Numbered from the stretch's first letter, positions 1 through 5,604 are shown. The stretch: DNA of 5,604 bases from an uncultured Prevotellaceae bacterium (GCA_945787625.1 CALZJL010000092.1:1-5604), one strand, 5' to 3'. Program-made: numbers and translations. The notes: a model not told the origin generated them from the sequence alone.

Positions 1-80
1 GCGAAGGCTACATACGACTCACAGCCTTCGGCAGCAGTCAAGACTGCATCGAAGCTATGGAGAGGATAAAGAGGATGTGA
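1..80 (+). CDS. dapL: 3' end of probable LL-diaminopimelate aminotransferase (partial, cut by window edge)
   Basis: The frame starting at base 3 is open to a TGA at 78-80 and encodes the last 25 residues of a protein. It begins EGYIRLTAFGS and ends in a helical, charged tail (IEAMERIKRM). Bases 1-2 (GC) fit a preceding Gly codon, giving GEGYIR. As I remember the family, GEG(Y/F)-x-R-(L/V)-(T/S)-AFG followed by an EA-x-x-RIK tail is the C-terminus of class I/II PLP-dependent aminotransferases, DapL in particular. The Arg (codon 15-17) is at the position that binds the substrate carboxylate. DapL converts tetrahydrodipicolinate directly to LL-diaminopimelate for lysine and peptidoglycan synthesis in the cytoplasm. 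Only the tail is visible, so another aminotransferase of the same fold is possible. The gene is co-directional with carA, but 239 bases of repeats separate them. I see no classical hairpin-plus-T-run terminator after the stop. Confidence 0.72.
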   Translation, partial: EGYIRLTAFGSSQDCIEAMERIKRM

Positions 81-89
81 TTTGGTTGT

Positions 90-112
90 TGTTTAGTTGT
101 TTAGCTGTTTAG
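90..112 (+). repeat. TGTTTAG short repeat, three copies, 8-base period
   Basis: TGTTTAG occurs at 90-96, 98-104 and 106-112, separated by single bases (T, C). This is the left arm array of the larger inverted-repeat element. Each copy can pair with the TTAAACA units of the right arm; the best match is CTGTTTAG (105-112) with TTAAACAG (193-200), seven Watson-Crick pairs plus one G-U. Because there are several copies on each side, many alternative registers are possible. Confidence 0.6.
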
Positions 113-126
113 TTTGGCTTCGCCTT

Positions 127-183
127 CGTTTCCTGCGCTCGGCAGAGCAAGCGAGCTTTCTCTACTCTCGCTTATCGGAAACG
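127..183 (+). other. Branched stem structure at the core of the intergenic element
   Basis: CGTTTCC (127-133) is the exact reverse complement of GGAAACG (177-183). The enclosed bases contain two further hairpins: GCTC (137-140) with GAGC (145-148) around a GGCA loop, and AAGCGAG (149-155) with CTCGCTT (167-173) around an 11-base loop. In RNA these would form a three-way junction of one closing stem and two arms. No T-run follows any stem, so it does not look like an intrinsic terminator. The stems are seen in the sequence. That they fold in RNA, or bear on carAB expression, is inference. Confidence 0.5.
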
Positions 184-192
184 TTCTACTCG

Positions 193-247
193 TTAAACAG
201 TCATTAAACAGTCATTAAACAGCCATTAAACGTCCCATAAACAACCA
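193..247 (+). repeat. 11-base tandem repeat (TTAAACAGTCA), three good copies then decaying copies
   Basis: Units are 193-203 TTAAACAGTCA, 204-214 identical, 215-225 TTAAACAGCCA (one change), then degenerate copies beginning TTAAAC at 226 and TAAACAACCA at 238-247. The period is close to one helical turn of DNA. The array lies about 75-125 bases upstream of the carA start and forms the right arm of the nested inverted-repeat element. It could be a set of helically phased protein-binding sites, or simply slippage-expanded repeat DNA. The sequence alone does not decide. Confidence 0.75.
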
Positions 248-259
248 AGCAGCATAAGT

Positions 260-319
260 CCCAACCAAACAACAAACACCCAACAAAAAAACAAACACCC
301 AAACAACAAAGAAAAAAAA
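260..319 (+). promoter_or_regulatory. A/C-only leader and translation-initiation region of carA
   Basis: From 260 to 319 there is no T at all and a single G (311). The 10-mer ACAAACACCC occurs twice (272-281 and 291-300), and the stretch ends in nine A's directly before and into the ATG at 320. There is no Shine-Dalgarno sequence. Such a segment should be unstructured as RNA. A-rich leaders without Shine-Dalgarno motifs are usual in Bacteroidota, so this probably acts as the ribosome-loading region. No TAnnTTTG promoter is found in it, so the transcription start must lie upstream, within or before the repeat element. Confidence 0.5.
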
Positions 320-1405
320 ATGAAAACCAAAGCAACCCTTGTGCTTCAGGACGGCCATCAGTTCCACGGCACGAGTTTCGGATACGAACGTCCTATCAGC
401 GGCGAAGTCGTCTTCAACACAGCCATGATGGGCTACCCAGAGAGCCTCACCGACCCCTCATACAGCGGTCAGATATTAGTGATGACATTCCCCCTTGTAG
501 GAAATTACGGAGTCCCCACAGCTTCAGAAGAAGCCAATGGGCTCTCTTCGTATTATGAGAGCAGCCACATCCACGTACGTGCCCTCGTCGTGAGCGACTA
601 TTCCGAGCAATACAGTCATTGGATGGCCAACCGCTCCCTCTCACAATGGCTCAACGAAGAAAAGATTGTAGGCATCGAAGGCATCGACACACGCGAGCTC
701 ACCAAGATACTACGCGAACACGGCTCCATGCCAGGCAAGATAATCTTCGAAGGGCACGAAGACATCGCCATCGAAGACCCCAACCTCGTCAACCAAGTAG
801 CCATCGTCAGCACCAAGCAAGTCGAGCACTACGGCAACGGCAGCAAAAAAGTATGCCTCATCGACATGGGAGTCAAGCAAAACATCATACGCGAACTCCT
901 ACGCTACGATGTCAGCATCACCGTTGTCCCCTGGGACTACGACTTCAACACCATGAGCCAAGACATCGACGGACTCTTCATATCCAACGGCCCCGGCGAC
1001 CCCAACCTCTGCCTCCCCACCATAGAGCACGTCAGGACTTTCATGCGTCAGGACAAACCCATCTACGGCATCTGCATGGGCAACCAGATACTCGCCCTCG
1101 CCGCAGGAGCCAAAGTCATCAAGCTCAAATACGGACACCGCGGACACAACCAGCCCGTACGCCTCATACAAGACGGCCAGCCCACCCCACATTGCTACAT
1201 CACCTCCCAAAACCACGGTTATGCCGTCGACACCCAGACCCTCCCGTCAGATTGGGAGCCACAATTCGTCAACATGAACGACGGATCCAACGAAGGTATC
1301 CGCCACAAGACCAAGCCCTGGCTCTCAGCCCAGTTCCACCCCGAGGCCAGCTCAGGACCCACCGACACAGAGTTCATCTTCCAGCAATTCTTCACCTTAT
1401 TATAA
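320..1405 (+). CDS. carA: Carbamoyl-phosphate synthase, small (glutaminase) subunit
   Basis: This 361-residue protein is the glutamine amidotransferase subunit that hydrolyses glutamine and feeds ammonia to CarB for carbamoyl phosphate, the precursor of pyrimidines and arginine. Residues 1 to about 150 are the CarA-specific N-terminal domain: GEVVFNTAMMGYPESLTDPS (28-47), PLVGNYG (58-64) and GIDTRELTKILREHG (121-135). The class I amidotransferase domain runs from about 177 to the end, with SNGPGDP (222-228), the nucleophile Cys252 in GICMGNQ, and His340 and Glu342 in QFHPEAS completing the triad. GICMGNQ has Asn where E. coli-type enzymes have His (GICLGHQ); I remember Asn as normal in Bacteroidales CarA. 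Length fits the family (about 350-390). The ATG at 320 is chosen because the family's N-terminal beta strand starts right after it and an A-rich leader precedes it. carB follows after 25 bases, so the two are almost certainly co-transcribed. Confidence 0.97.
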   Translation: MKTKATLVLQDGHQFHGTSFGYERPISGEVVFNTAMMGYPESLTDPSYSGQILVMTFPLVGNYGVPTASEEANGLSSYYESSHIHVRALVVSDYSEQYSHWMANRSLSQWLNEEKIVGIEGIDTRELTKILREHGSMPGKIIFEGHEDIAIEDPNLVNQVAIVSTKQVEHYGNGSKKVCLIDMGVKQNIIRELLRYDVSITVVPWDYDFNTMSQDIDGLFISNGPGDPNLCLPTIEHVRTFMRQDKPIYGICMGNQILALAAGAKVIKLKYGHRGHNQPVRLIQDGQPTPHCYITSQNHGYAVDTQTLPSDWEPQFVNMNDGSNEGIRHKTKPWLSAQFHPEASSGPTDTEFIFQQFFTLL

Positions 1406-1430
1406 TATAACAAACCCCATCAGCCAACCT
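1406..1430 (+). promoter_or_regulatory. carA-carB spacer with no Shine-Dalgarno motif
   Basis: The 25 bases between the carA TAA and the carB ATG are A/C-rich, with no purine-rich ribosome-binding motif, promoter or hairpin. The short gap supports one bicistronic message. CarB synthesis would then use the same Shine-Dalgarno-independent initiation as carA, or re-initiation after carA termination. Confidence 0.4.
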
Positions 1431-4400
1431 ATGACACACAACATAAAGAAAGTCCTCCTGCTCGGCTCAGGAGCCCTAAAAATCGGCGAAGCAGGCGAGT
1501 TTGACTACTCAGGCTCACAAGCCCTCAAAGCCCTCAAGGAAGAAGGCATACAAAGCATACTCATCAACCCCAACATCGCCACCGTCCAGACCTCCGAAGG
1601 CGTAGCCGACCGCGTCTACTTCCTTCCCGTCACCCCCTACTTCGTAGAGAAAGTCATACAGAAAGAACGCCCCGACGGCATACTCCTCAGCTTCGGCGGA
1701 CAAACCGCCCTCAACTGCGGCGTAGAACTCTACCAGCAAGGCATCCTCGACAAATACGACGTACAAGTCCTCGGCACCCCCGTCCAAGCCATCATCGACA
1801 CCGAAGACCGCGAACTCTTTGTCGAAAAGCTCGACCAGATCAACGTCAACACCATCAAGAGCCAAGCCTGCAACACCCTCGACGAAGCCAAGCAAGCCGC
1901 AGCCACCCTCGGCTACCCCGTAATCATACGCGCAGCCTACGCCCTCGGAGGTCTCGGCTCAGGATTCTGCGACGACGAGCAGCAACTCATCACCATCGGT
2001 ACCAAAGCCCTAAGCTTCTCACCCCAAATACTCGTAGAAAAGAGCCTCAAAGGCTGGAAAGAAGTCGAATACGAAGTCGTCCGCGACCGCTACGACAACT
2101 GCATCACCGTCTGCAACATGGAGAACTTCGACCCCTTAGGTATCCACACCGGCGAGAGCATCGTCGTAGCCCCCTCCCAGACCCTCTCCAACCGCGACTA
2201 CCACAAACTCCGCGAGCTGAGCATCAAGATTATCCGCCACATAGGCATCATAGGCGAATGCAACGTACAGTACGCCTACGACCCCGACTCCGAAGACTAC
2301 CGCGTCATCGAAGTCAATGCCCGCCTCTCACGCTCCTCAGCCCTCGCCTCCAAAGCCACAGGCTATCCCCTCGCCTTCATCGCCGCCAAGCTCGGACTCG
2401 GCTACGGACTCTTTGAACTCAATAATGCCGTCACCAAGACCACCTCAGCCTTTTTCGAGCCAGCCCTCGACTACGTCGTGTGCAAGATACCCCGATGGGA
2501 CCTTGGCAAATTCCAAGGCGTAGACCGCGAACTCGGCTCAAGCATGAAATCCGTAGGCGAAGTCATGGCCATCGGACGCACCTTCGAAGAAGCCATACAA
2601 AAAGGCCTACGCATGATAGGCCAAGGCATGCACGGCTTCGTCCAAAACAAGCACCTCACAGTCTCCGACATCGACACCGCCCTCAGCGAGCCCACCGACA
2701 AGCGCATCTTCGTCATAGCCCAAGCCATGCAGTCAGGCTACACCATAGAGCGCATACACCAGCTCACCCACATCGACAAGTGGTTCCTGCAGAAACTCAA
2801 AGGCATCGTCGAGACCGACACACACCTCACCCGATACGACCACATCACCCAAGTCCCCGCCGACCTACTCCGCGAAGCCAAGCGCAAAGGCTTCAGCGAC
2901 CACCAGATAGCACGATCAGTCCTCGGCGACGGCGAAGAAAGCATGCAAGTCCGCACCCGCCGCAAAGAGCTCGGCATCGTGCCCGTCATCAAGCAAATAG
3001 ACACCCTCGCAGGCGAGTTCCCAGCCCAGACCAACTACCTCTATCTCACATATAGCGGCACCGCCAGCGACATCACCCCCACCCCAGGCAGCATCATAGT
3101 CCTCGGGTCAGGAGCATACCGCATAGGCTCGTCAGTAGAATTCGACTGGTGCTCAGTCAACGCCCTACAGACCGCACGCCACCAAGGCTACCAGTCCGTC
3201 ATGGTCAACTACAACCCCGAGACCGTCAGCACCGACTACGACATGTGCGACCGCCTCTATTTCGACGAACTCACCTTCGAGCGCGTCATGGACATCATCG
3301 AGATCGAGCAGCCCCACGGCGTCATACTCAGCGTAGGCGGTCAGATACCCAACAACCTCGCCATGCGACTCGACCATCAGCAAGTCCCAATCCTCGGCAC
3401 CCAAGCCCGCTACATCGACAACGCCGAAGACCGCCAGCAGTTCTCAAGCATGTGCGACCGTCTCGGCATTCAACAGCCAGCATGGAAAGAGCTCAGCACC
3501 ATGGACGACGTCAACACCTTCATCAGCCAAGTCGGCTTCCCCGTCCTCGTCCGTCCCAGCTACGTCCTCTCAGGCGCAGCCATGAACGTCTGCTCCAATC
3601 AAGAAGAACTCGAACGCTTCCTCCGTCTCGCCGCCAACGTCAGCCCCAAACACCCCGTCGTCATCAGCCGCTTTATCCAAGGAGCCAAAGAAATCGAGAT
3701 GGACGCCGTAGCCGACAACGGCGAAATCATAGCCTACGCCATTTCCGAACACGTAGAGTACGCCGGCGTACACTCAGGCGATGCCACCATACAATTCCCC
3801 GCCCAGAAGCTCTACTACGAGACCATGCGCCGCATCAAAAAGATAGCACGCAAGATAGCCACCGAGCTACACATCTCAGGCCCCTTCAATATCCAATTTA
3901 TGGCACGCGACAACGACATCATGGTCATCGAGTGCAACCTCCGCGCCAGCCGCTCCTTCCCCTTCGTCAGCAAAGTCCTAAAGATAAACCTCATCGAACT
4001 CGCAACCAAGACAATGCTTCGCGCCCCCTACGAGCGTCCCACCAAGACAGAGTTCGACATCGACTACGTAGGCATCAAAGCCTCACAGTTCTCCTTCAGC
4101 CGCCTTCAGAAAGCCGACCCAGTCCTCGGCGTCGACATGAGCAGTACAGGCGAAGTAGGCTGCCTCGGAGACGACACCAACTGCGCCATACTCAAGTCCA
4201 TGCTCTCCGTAGGACTGAGCATACCCCGCAAGACCATACTAATCTCATCAGGCGATGCCAAACAAAAAGCAGCCCTACTCCAGCCATGCCGTCAGCTCAC
4301 AGCCTCAGGCTACACCCTCTATGCCACACCAGGCACATACCGCTACCTCATCGACAACGGAGTAGAATGCCAGCAAGTCCACTGGCCAGGCGACGACGCC

Positions 4401-4628
4401 CAACCACAAGCCCACGACATGATACGCCACAAACAGATAGACCTCGTCATCAACATACCAAAAAACCTCAGTACCCACGAGCTCAGCAACGGCTACACAA
4501 TCCGACGCGCAGCCATCGACTACAACATACCACTCATCACCAACTCACGCCTCGCCTCAGCCTTTATCCAGGCCTTCACCACCATGAGTCTCGACGACCT
4601 CGCCATCAAGGCCTGGGACGAGTATTGA
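1431..4628 (+). CDS. carB: Carbamoyl-phosphate synthase, large (ammonia-using) subunit
   Basis: This 1065-residue protein has the complete CarB layout. The first ATP-grasp half (about 1-400, bicarbonate phosphorylation) carries GSGALKIGEAGEFDYSG (12-28), Arg127, Arg167, His239, Gln280, Glu294, Asn296 and Arg298, which align with the E. coli ATP/metal ligands. A linking oligomerisation domain (about 400-553) follows. The second ATP-grasp half (about 554-930, carbamate phosphorylation) has NYNPETVSTDYD (593-604), RPSYVLSG (708-715), HSGDAT (781-786), Gln822, Glu834, Asn836 and Arg838. A C-terminal MGS-like regulatory domain (about 931-1065) has ATPGT (965-969), Trp985 and VINIPK (1006-1011). 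Phrases such as GGQIPNN (636-642), LSGAAMNV (713-720) and ECNLRASRSFPFVSK (834-848) match animal CPS1/CAD better than E. coli CarB, as I recall both. It partners CarA, encoded just upstream. No frameshift or missing catalytic residue is seen. The last 23 bases overlap the end of the opposite-strand transporter. Confidence 0.98.
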   Translation: MTHNIKKVLLLGSGALKIGEAGEFDYSGSQALKALKEEGIQSILINPNIATVQTSEGVADRVYFLPVTPYFVEKVIQKERPDGILLSFGGQTALNCGVELYQQGILDKYDVQVLGTPVQAIIDTEDRELFVEKLDQINVNTIKSQACNTLDEAKQAAATLGYPVIIRAAYALGGLGSGFCDDEQQLITIGTKALSFSPQILVEKSLKGWKEVEYEVVRDRYDNCITVCNMENFDPLGIHTGESIVVAPSQTLSNRDYHKLRELSIKIIRHIGIIGECNVQYAYDPDSEDYRVIEVNARLSRSSALASKATGYPLAFIAAKLGLGYGLFELNNAVTKTTSAFFEPALDYVVCKIPRWDLGKFQGVDRELGSSMKSVGEVMAIGRTFEEAIQKGLRMIGQGMHGFVQNKHLTVSDIDTALSEPTDKRIFVIAQAMQSGYTIERIHQLTHIDKWFLQKLKGIVETDTHLTRYDHITQVPADLLREAKRKGFSDHQIARSVLGDGEESMQVRTRRKELGIVPVIKQIDTLAGEFPAQTNYLYLTYSGTASDITPTPGSIIVLGSGAYRIGSSVEFDWCSVNALQTARHQGYQSVMVNYNPETVSTDYDMCDRLYFDELTFERVMDIIEIEQPHGVILSVGGQIPNNLAMRLDHQQVPILGTQARYIDNAEDRQQFSSMCDRLGIQQPAWKELSTMDDVNTFISQVGFPVLVRPSYVLSGAAMNVCSNQEELERFLRLAANVSPKHPVVISRFIQGAKEIEMDAVADNGEIIAYAISEHVEYAGVHSGDATIQFPAQKLYYETMRRIKKIARKIATELHISGPFNIQFMARDNDIMVIECNLRASRSFPFVSKVLKINLIELATKTMLRAPYERPTKTEFDIDYVGIKASQFSFSRLQKADPVLGVDMSSTGEVGCLGDDTNCAILKSMLSVGLSIPRKTILISSGDAKQKAALLQPCRQLTASGYTLYATPGTYRYLIDNGVECQQVHWPGDDAQPQAHDMIRHKQIDLVINIPKNLSTHELSNGYTIRRAAIDYNIPLITNSRLASAFIQAFTTMSLDDLAIKAWDEY
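4606..4628. other. Tail-to-tail overlap of carB and the transporter gene
   Basis: The carB stop (TGA, 4626-4628, + strand) lies inside the transporter gene, whose own stop reads TGA on the - strand at 4606-4608. The shared 23 bases encode the C-terminal residues of CarB on one strand (KAWDEY) and the tail of the transporter (TRPRP) on the other. There is no intergenic space and no terminator hairpin with a T-run at either end. Each transcript must therefore run into the other gene before it ends. Confidence 0.9.
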
Positions 4629-5544
4629 CAAGGTAGATTCCCACGGTAGCAAGCACAGCGGCGGTGACATAGTTCCACAAGAAAGGTTCACCCAGACAAA
4701 GGCACGAAGTCACCGCCCCCACTACCGGGATAAGCGAATTATAGATAGCCACACGCCCCACAGGGTTGCACACCAACAACCTGTTATAAATAGAGAAGCT
4801 CAGAGCCGAAATAGCCACCAGCAAAGCCAAGACTACCCCAGCCCACCACGAAAACACAGGCCATACGCCCCCCATACACCAACCCACACCCACAAGTCCC
4901 ACACCACCGATGAGCAGACTAAGTCCCGTCCCCACAAACACATCGACACGTCTCCCCAAGCCCCTCGTCATCAGCGAAGCCCCAGCCCCACTCAACGCAT
5001 TCATCACAATCATACCATCACCCAACCACGTAAACTCACCACTCCCCTCACCCCCGAGATTCAGCATCACTATACCAGCGAAACCCACCATACACCCCAC
5101 CACCTTACGCAGTGTAAAGCGATCCGAAGCAAATAGCACACACGCCGCAATAACCGTCACAAACACACTCAGCGAGTTCAGAATAGCCGCCCTCGACCCA
5201 AAACTATACGACAGTCCGATATAGAAACACATATAATGCAAAAACGTGTTGAGCATACTAAACGCAAGCACAAAAGCCACCACACCCCACACACCTCCAC
5301 CACGCCCGTCACGCTTCAGAGCGAAATCCTTCCCCATCACCCTTGCCAACGCAAGCACTATTGCCCCAGCCAGAGCAAACCTGACACCAGCAAACAACAA
5401 CTTACCACCCGTCATATCAGCCGTGATACCCAACGACTCAAACCCCAACTTTATCAACGGATAAGCCCACCCCCACGACACCGCAGCAGTCAGAGCCAAC
5501 ACCGACACCCACACAGGACGTTCAAAAATACTAACCTTTTCCAT
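4606..5544 (-). CDS. EamA/DMT-family ten-helix membrane transporter, substrate unknown
   Basis: This 312-residue, very hydrophobic protein has about ten membrane segments in two repeated EamA-like halves (about 12-163 and 172-306), the pattern of the drug/metabolite transporter superfamily. Family-like features are AVSWGWAYPLIKLGF near the start (helix 1, the W-G-x-x-x-x-x-x-K type), FGSRAAILNSLSVFVTVIAACVLF (115-138) in the first half, and IYNSLIPVVGAV then LGEPF (284-288) in the second half, the usual SLxPVxxxxxxxxxLGE signature. It probably sits in the inner membrane and moves a small metabolite; nothing shows which. The ATG at 5544 is preferred over an in-frame TTG at 5550: the TTG lies where transcription is predicted to begin, and MEKV gives the usual short cytoplasmic start. 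The gene converges on carB with a 23-base overlap, so a shared operon role is excluded. Its coding strand is rich in G and T, opposite to carAB. Confidence 0.9.
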   Translation of the reverse strand: MEKVSIFERPVWVSVLALTAAVSWGWAYPLIKLGFESLGITADMTGGKLLFAGVRFALAGAIVLALARVMGKDFALKRDGRGGGVWGVVAFVLAFSMLNTFLHYMCFYIGLSYSFGSRAAILNSLSVFVTVIAACVLFASDRFTLRKVVGCMVGFAGIVMLNLGGEGSGEFTWLGDGMIVMNALSGAGASLMTRGLGRRVDVFVGTGLSLLIGGVGLVGVGWCMGGVWPVFSWWAGVVLALLVAISALSFSIYNRLLVCNPVGRVAIYNSLIPVVGAVTSCLCLGEPFLWNYVTAAVLATVGIYLVNTRPRP

Positions 5545-5554
5545 AATCAAGACG

Positions 5555-5585
5555 CAAAGATAAGCATTATTTTATGGAAAAACAA
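5555..5585 (-). promoter_or_regulatory. Bacteroidetes-type promoter for the transporter gene
   Basis: On the - strand TATCTTTG (5562 down to 5555) matches the Bacteroidetes -7 consensus TAnnTTTG exactly. It is preceded, after a 20-base spacer, by TTG (5585-5583) for the -33 element (consensus TTTG, usual spacer about 19). The region is AT-rich, unlike the flanking coding DNA. The predicted transcription start is roughly 5548-5551, only about 4-7 bases before the ATG at 5544. Confidence 0.7.
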
Positions 5586-5604
5586 TTTTTGAGGTTATAA
5601 GGTT

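Larger units (their letters stand above)
82..248. repeat. Nested inverted-repeat element between dapL and carA
   Basis: The outer ends are a perfect 9-base inverted repeat: TTGGTTGTT at 82-90 and AACAACCAA at 240-248. Inside each end lies a short array built on the same core: TGTTTAG three times at 90-112 on the left, and TTAAACAG-type units from 193 on the right, which read CTGTTTAA on the other strand. Further in are a perfect 7-base stem (127-133 with 177-183) and two small hairpins. The whole stretch of about 167 bases is therefore an imperfect palindrome at several scales with no credible coding content. It could be a MITE-like or dispersed intergenic element, a structured untranslated region of carAB, or both. 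No target-site duplication is evident at its borders. From memory, parts of the core resemble sequences that recur in Bacteroidales intergenic regions, but that is unverified. Confidence 0.6.

Noticed and set aside
2..30. Inverted repeat CGAAGGCT (2-9) / AGCCTTCG (23-30)
   Set aside because: It lies within the conserved dapL coding tail and is explained by the protein sequence; no associated signal is seen.
89..116. Possible carA promoter: TTG at 89-91, 18-base spacer, TAGTTTG at 110-116
   Set aside because: The -7 box has one base too few between TA and TTTG (TAnnTTTG expected), and it is made of the TGTTTAG repeat itself. It is the nearest match before carA but too weak to annotate; co-transcription from dapL remains possible.
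127..183. Stem structures as an intrinsic terminator of dapL
   Set aside because: No T-run follows any of the stems, and the longest perfect stems are only 7 bases.
193..247. CRISPR array
   Set aside because: The units are 11 bases and directly adjacent, with no unique spacers and no cas genes.
619..1410. A 263-codon Arg/His/Pro-rich open frame overlapping carA, and a similar one at 2480-3055 in carB
   Set aside because: Same compositional artefact. Both are fully contained in conserved coding sequence in another frame and show no recognisable domain.
1515..1895. Antisense open frames within carB (also 3165-3404 and 3570-3773, - strand)
   Set aside because: They mirror carB codons, have no leader or promoter motif, and give low-complexity Asp/Glu/Val/Gly-rich products.
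3149..4636. A 495-codon open frame on the + strand inside carB
   Set aside because: It is out of frame with carB, and its product is an implausible run of Arg, Pro, His and Gln. The frame stays open because the strand is T-poor and so has few stop codons. carB in the other frame is unmistakable.
5574..5600. Nine-codon frame ATG GAA AAA ... TAA on the + strand (MEKQFLRL)
   Set aside because: It lies inside the transporter promoter, is too short to judge and has no initiation context.
5586..5604. Possible divergent promoter on the + strand (TTTTTG as a -33 element near the right edge)
   Set aside because: The matching -7 box would lie beyond the window, so it cannot be assessed.

Overview
The window looks like chromosomal DNA from a member of the Bacteroidota, most likely order Bacteroidales (Prevotella/Bacteroides/Porphyromonas relatives). 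The signs are these: both carbamoyl-phosphate synthase subunits match the Bacteroidales versions I remember; start codons follow A-rich leaders with no Shine-Dalgarno motif; one gene has a textbook Bacteroidetes promoter (TTG, 20-base spacer, TATCTTTG); and the gene fragment at the left edge ends like a DapL-type aminotransferase, the diaminopimelate enzyme common in this phylum. Genus is not resolved.

Layout. Bases 1-80 are the last 25 codons of a probable dapL. Bases 81-319 hold no gene. Most of that gap (about 82-248) is a nested inverted-repeat element with a short tandem array in each arm, followed by a 60-base leader made almost only of A and C. Then carA (320-1405) and carB (1431-4628) follow on the + strand with a 25-base gap, surely one transcription unit. 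On the - strand a ten-helix EamA/DMT-type transporter (4606-5544) converges on carB, and the two stop regions overlap by 23 bases. Its promoter (5555-5585) lies at the right edge, with a predicted leader of only a few bases.

How the genes work together. CarA releases ammonia from glutamine and passes it to CarB, which uses two ATP and bicarbonate to make carbamoyl phosphate, the shared precursor of pyrimidines and arginine. CarB has the full two-half architecture and a C-terminal regulatory domain. Its sequence is of the type shared with animal CPS1/CAD rather than the E. coli type. The transporter is not obviously linked in function; its neighbourhood is only convergent.

Composition. The + strand is strongly C-rich and T-poor through carAB, and it stays C-rich across the opposite-strand transporter. 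The bias therefore belongs to the DNA strand rather than to coding direction. It also explains several long, Arg/Pro-rich open frames inside carAB that are not genes.

Novelty. I see no new multi-gene system here. The object most worth a second look is the nested repeat element and array between dapL and carA. Next are the convergent overlap, the near-leaderless transporter promoter and the CPS1/CAD-like regulatory domain.
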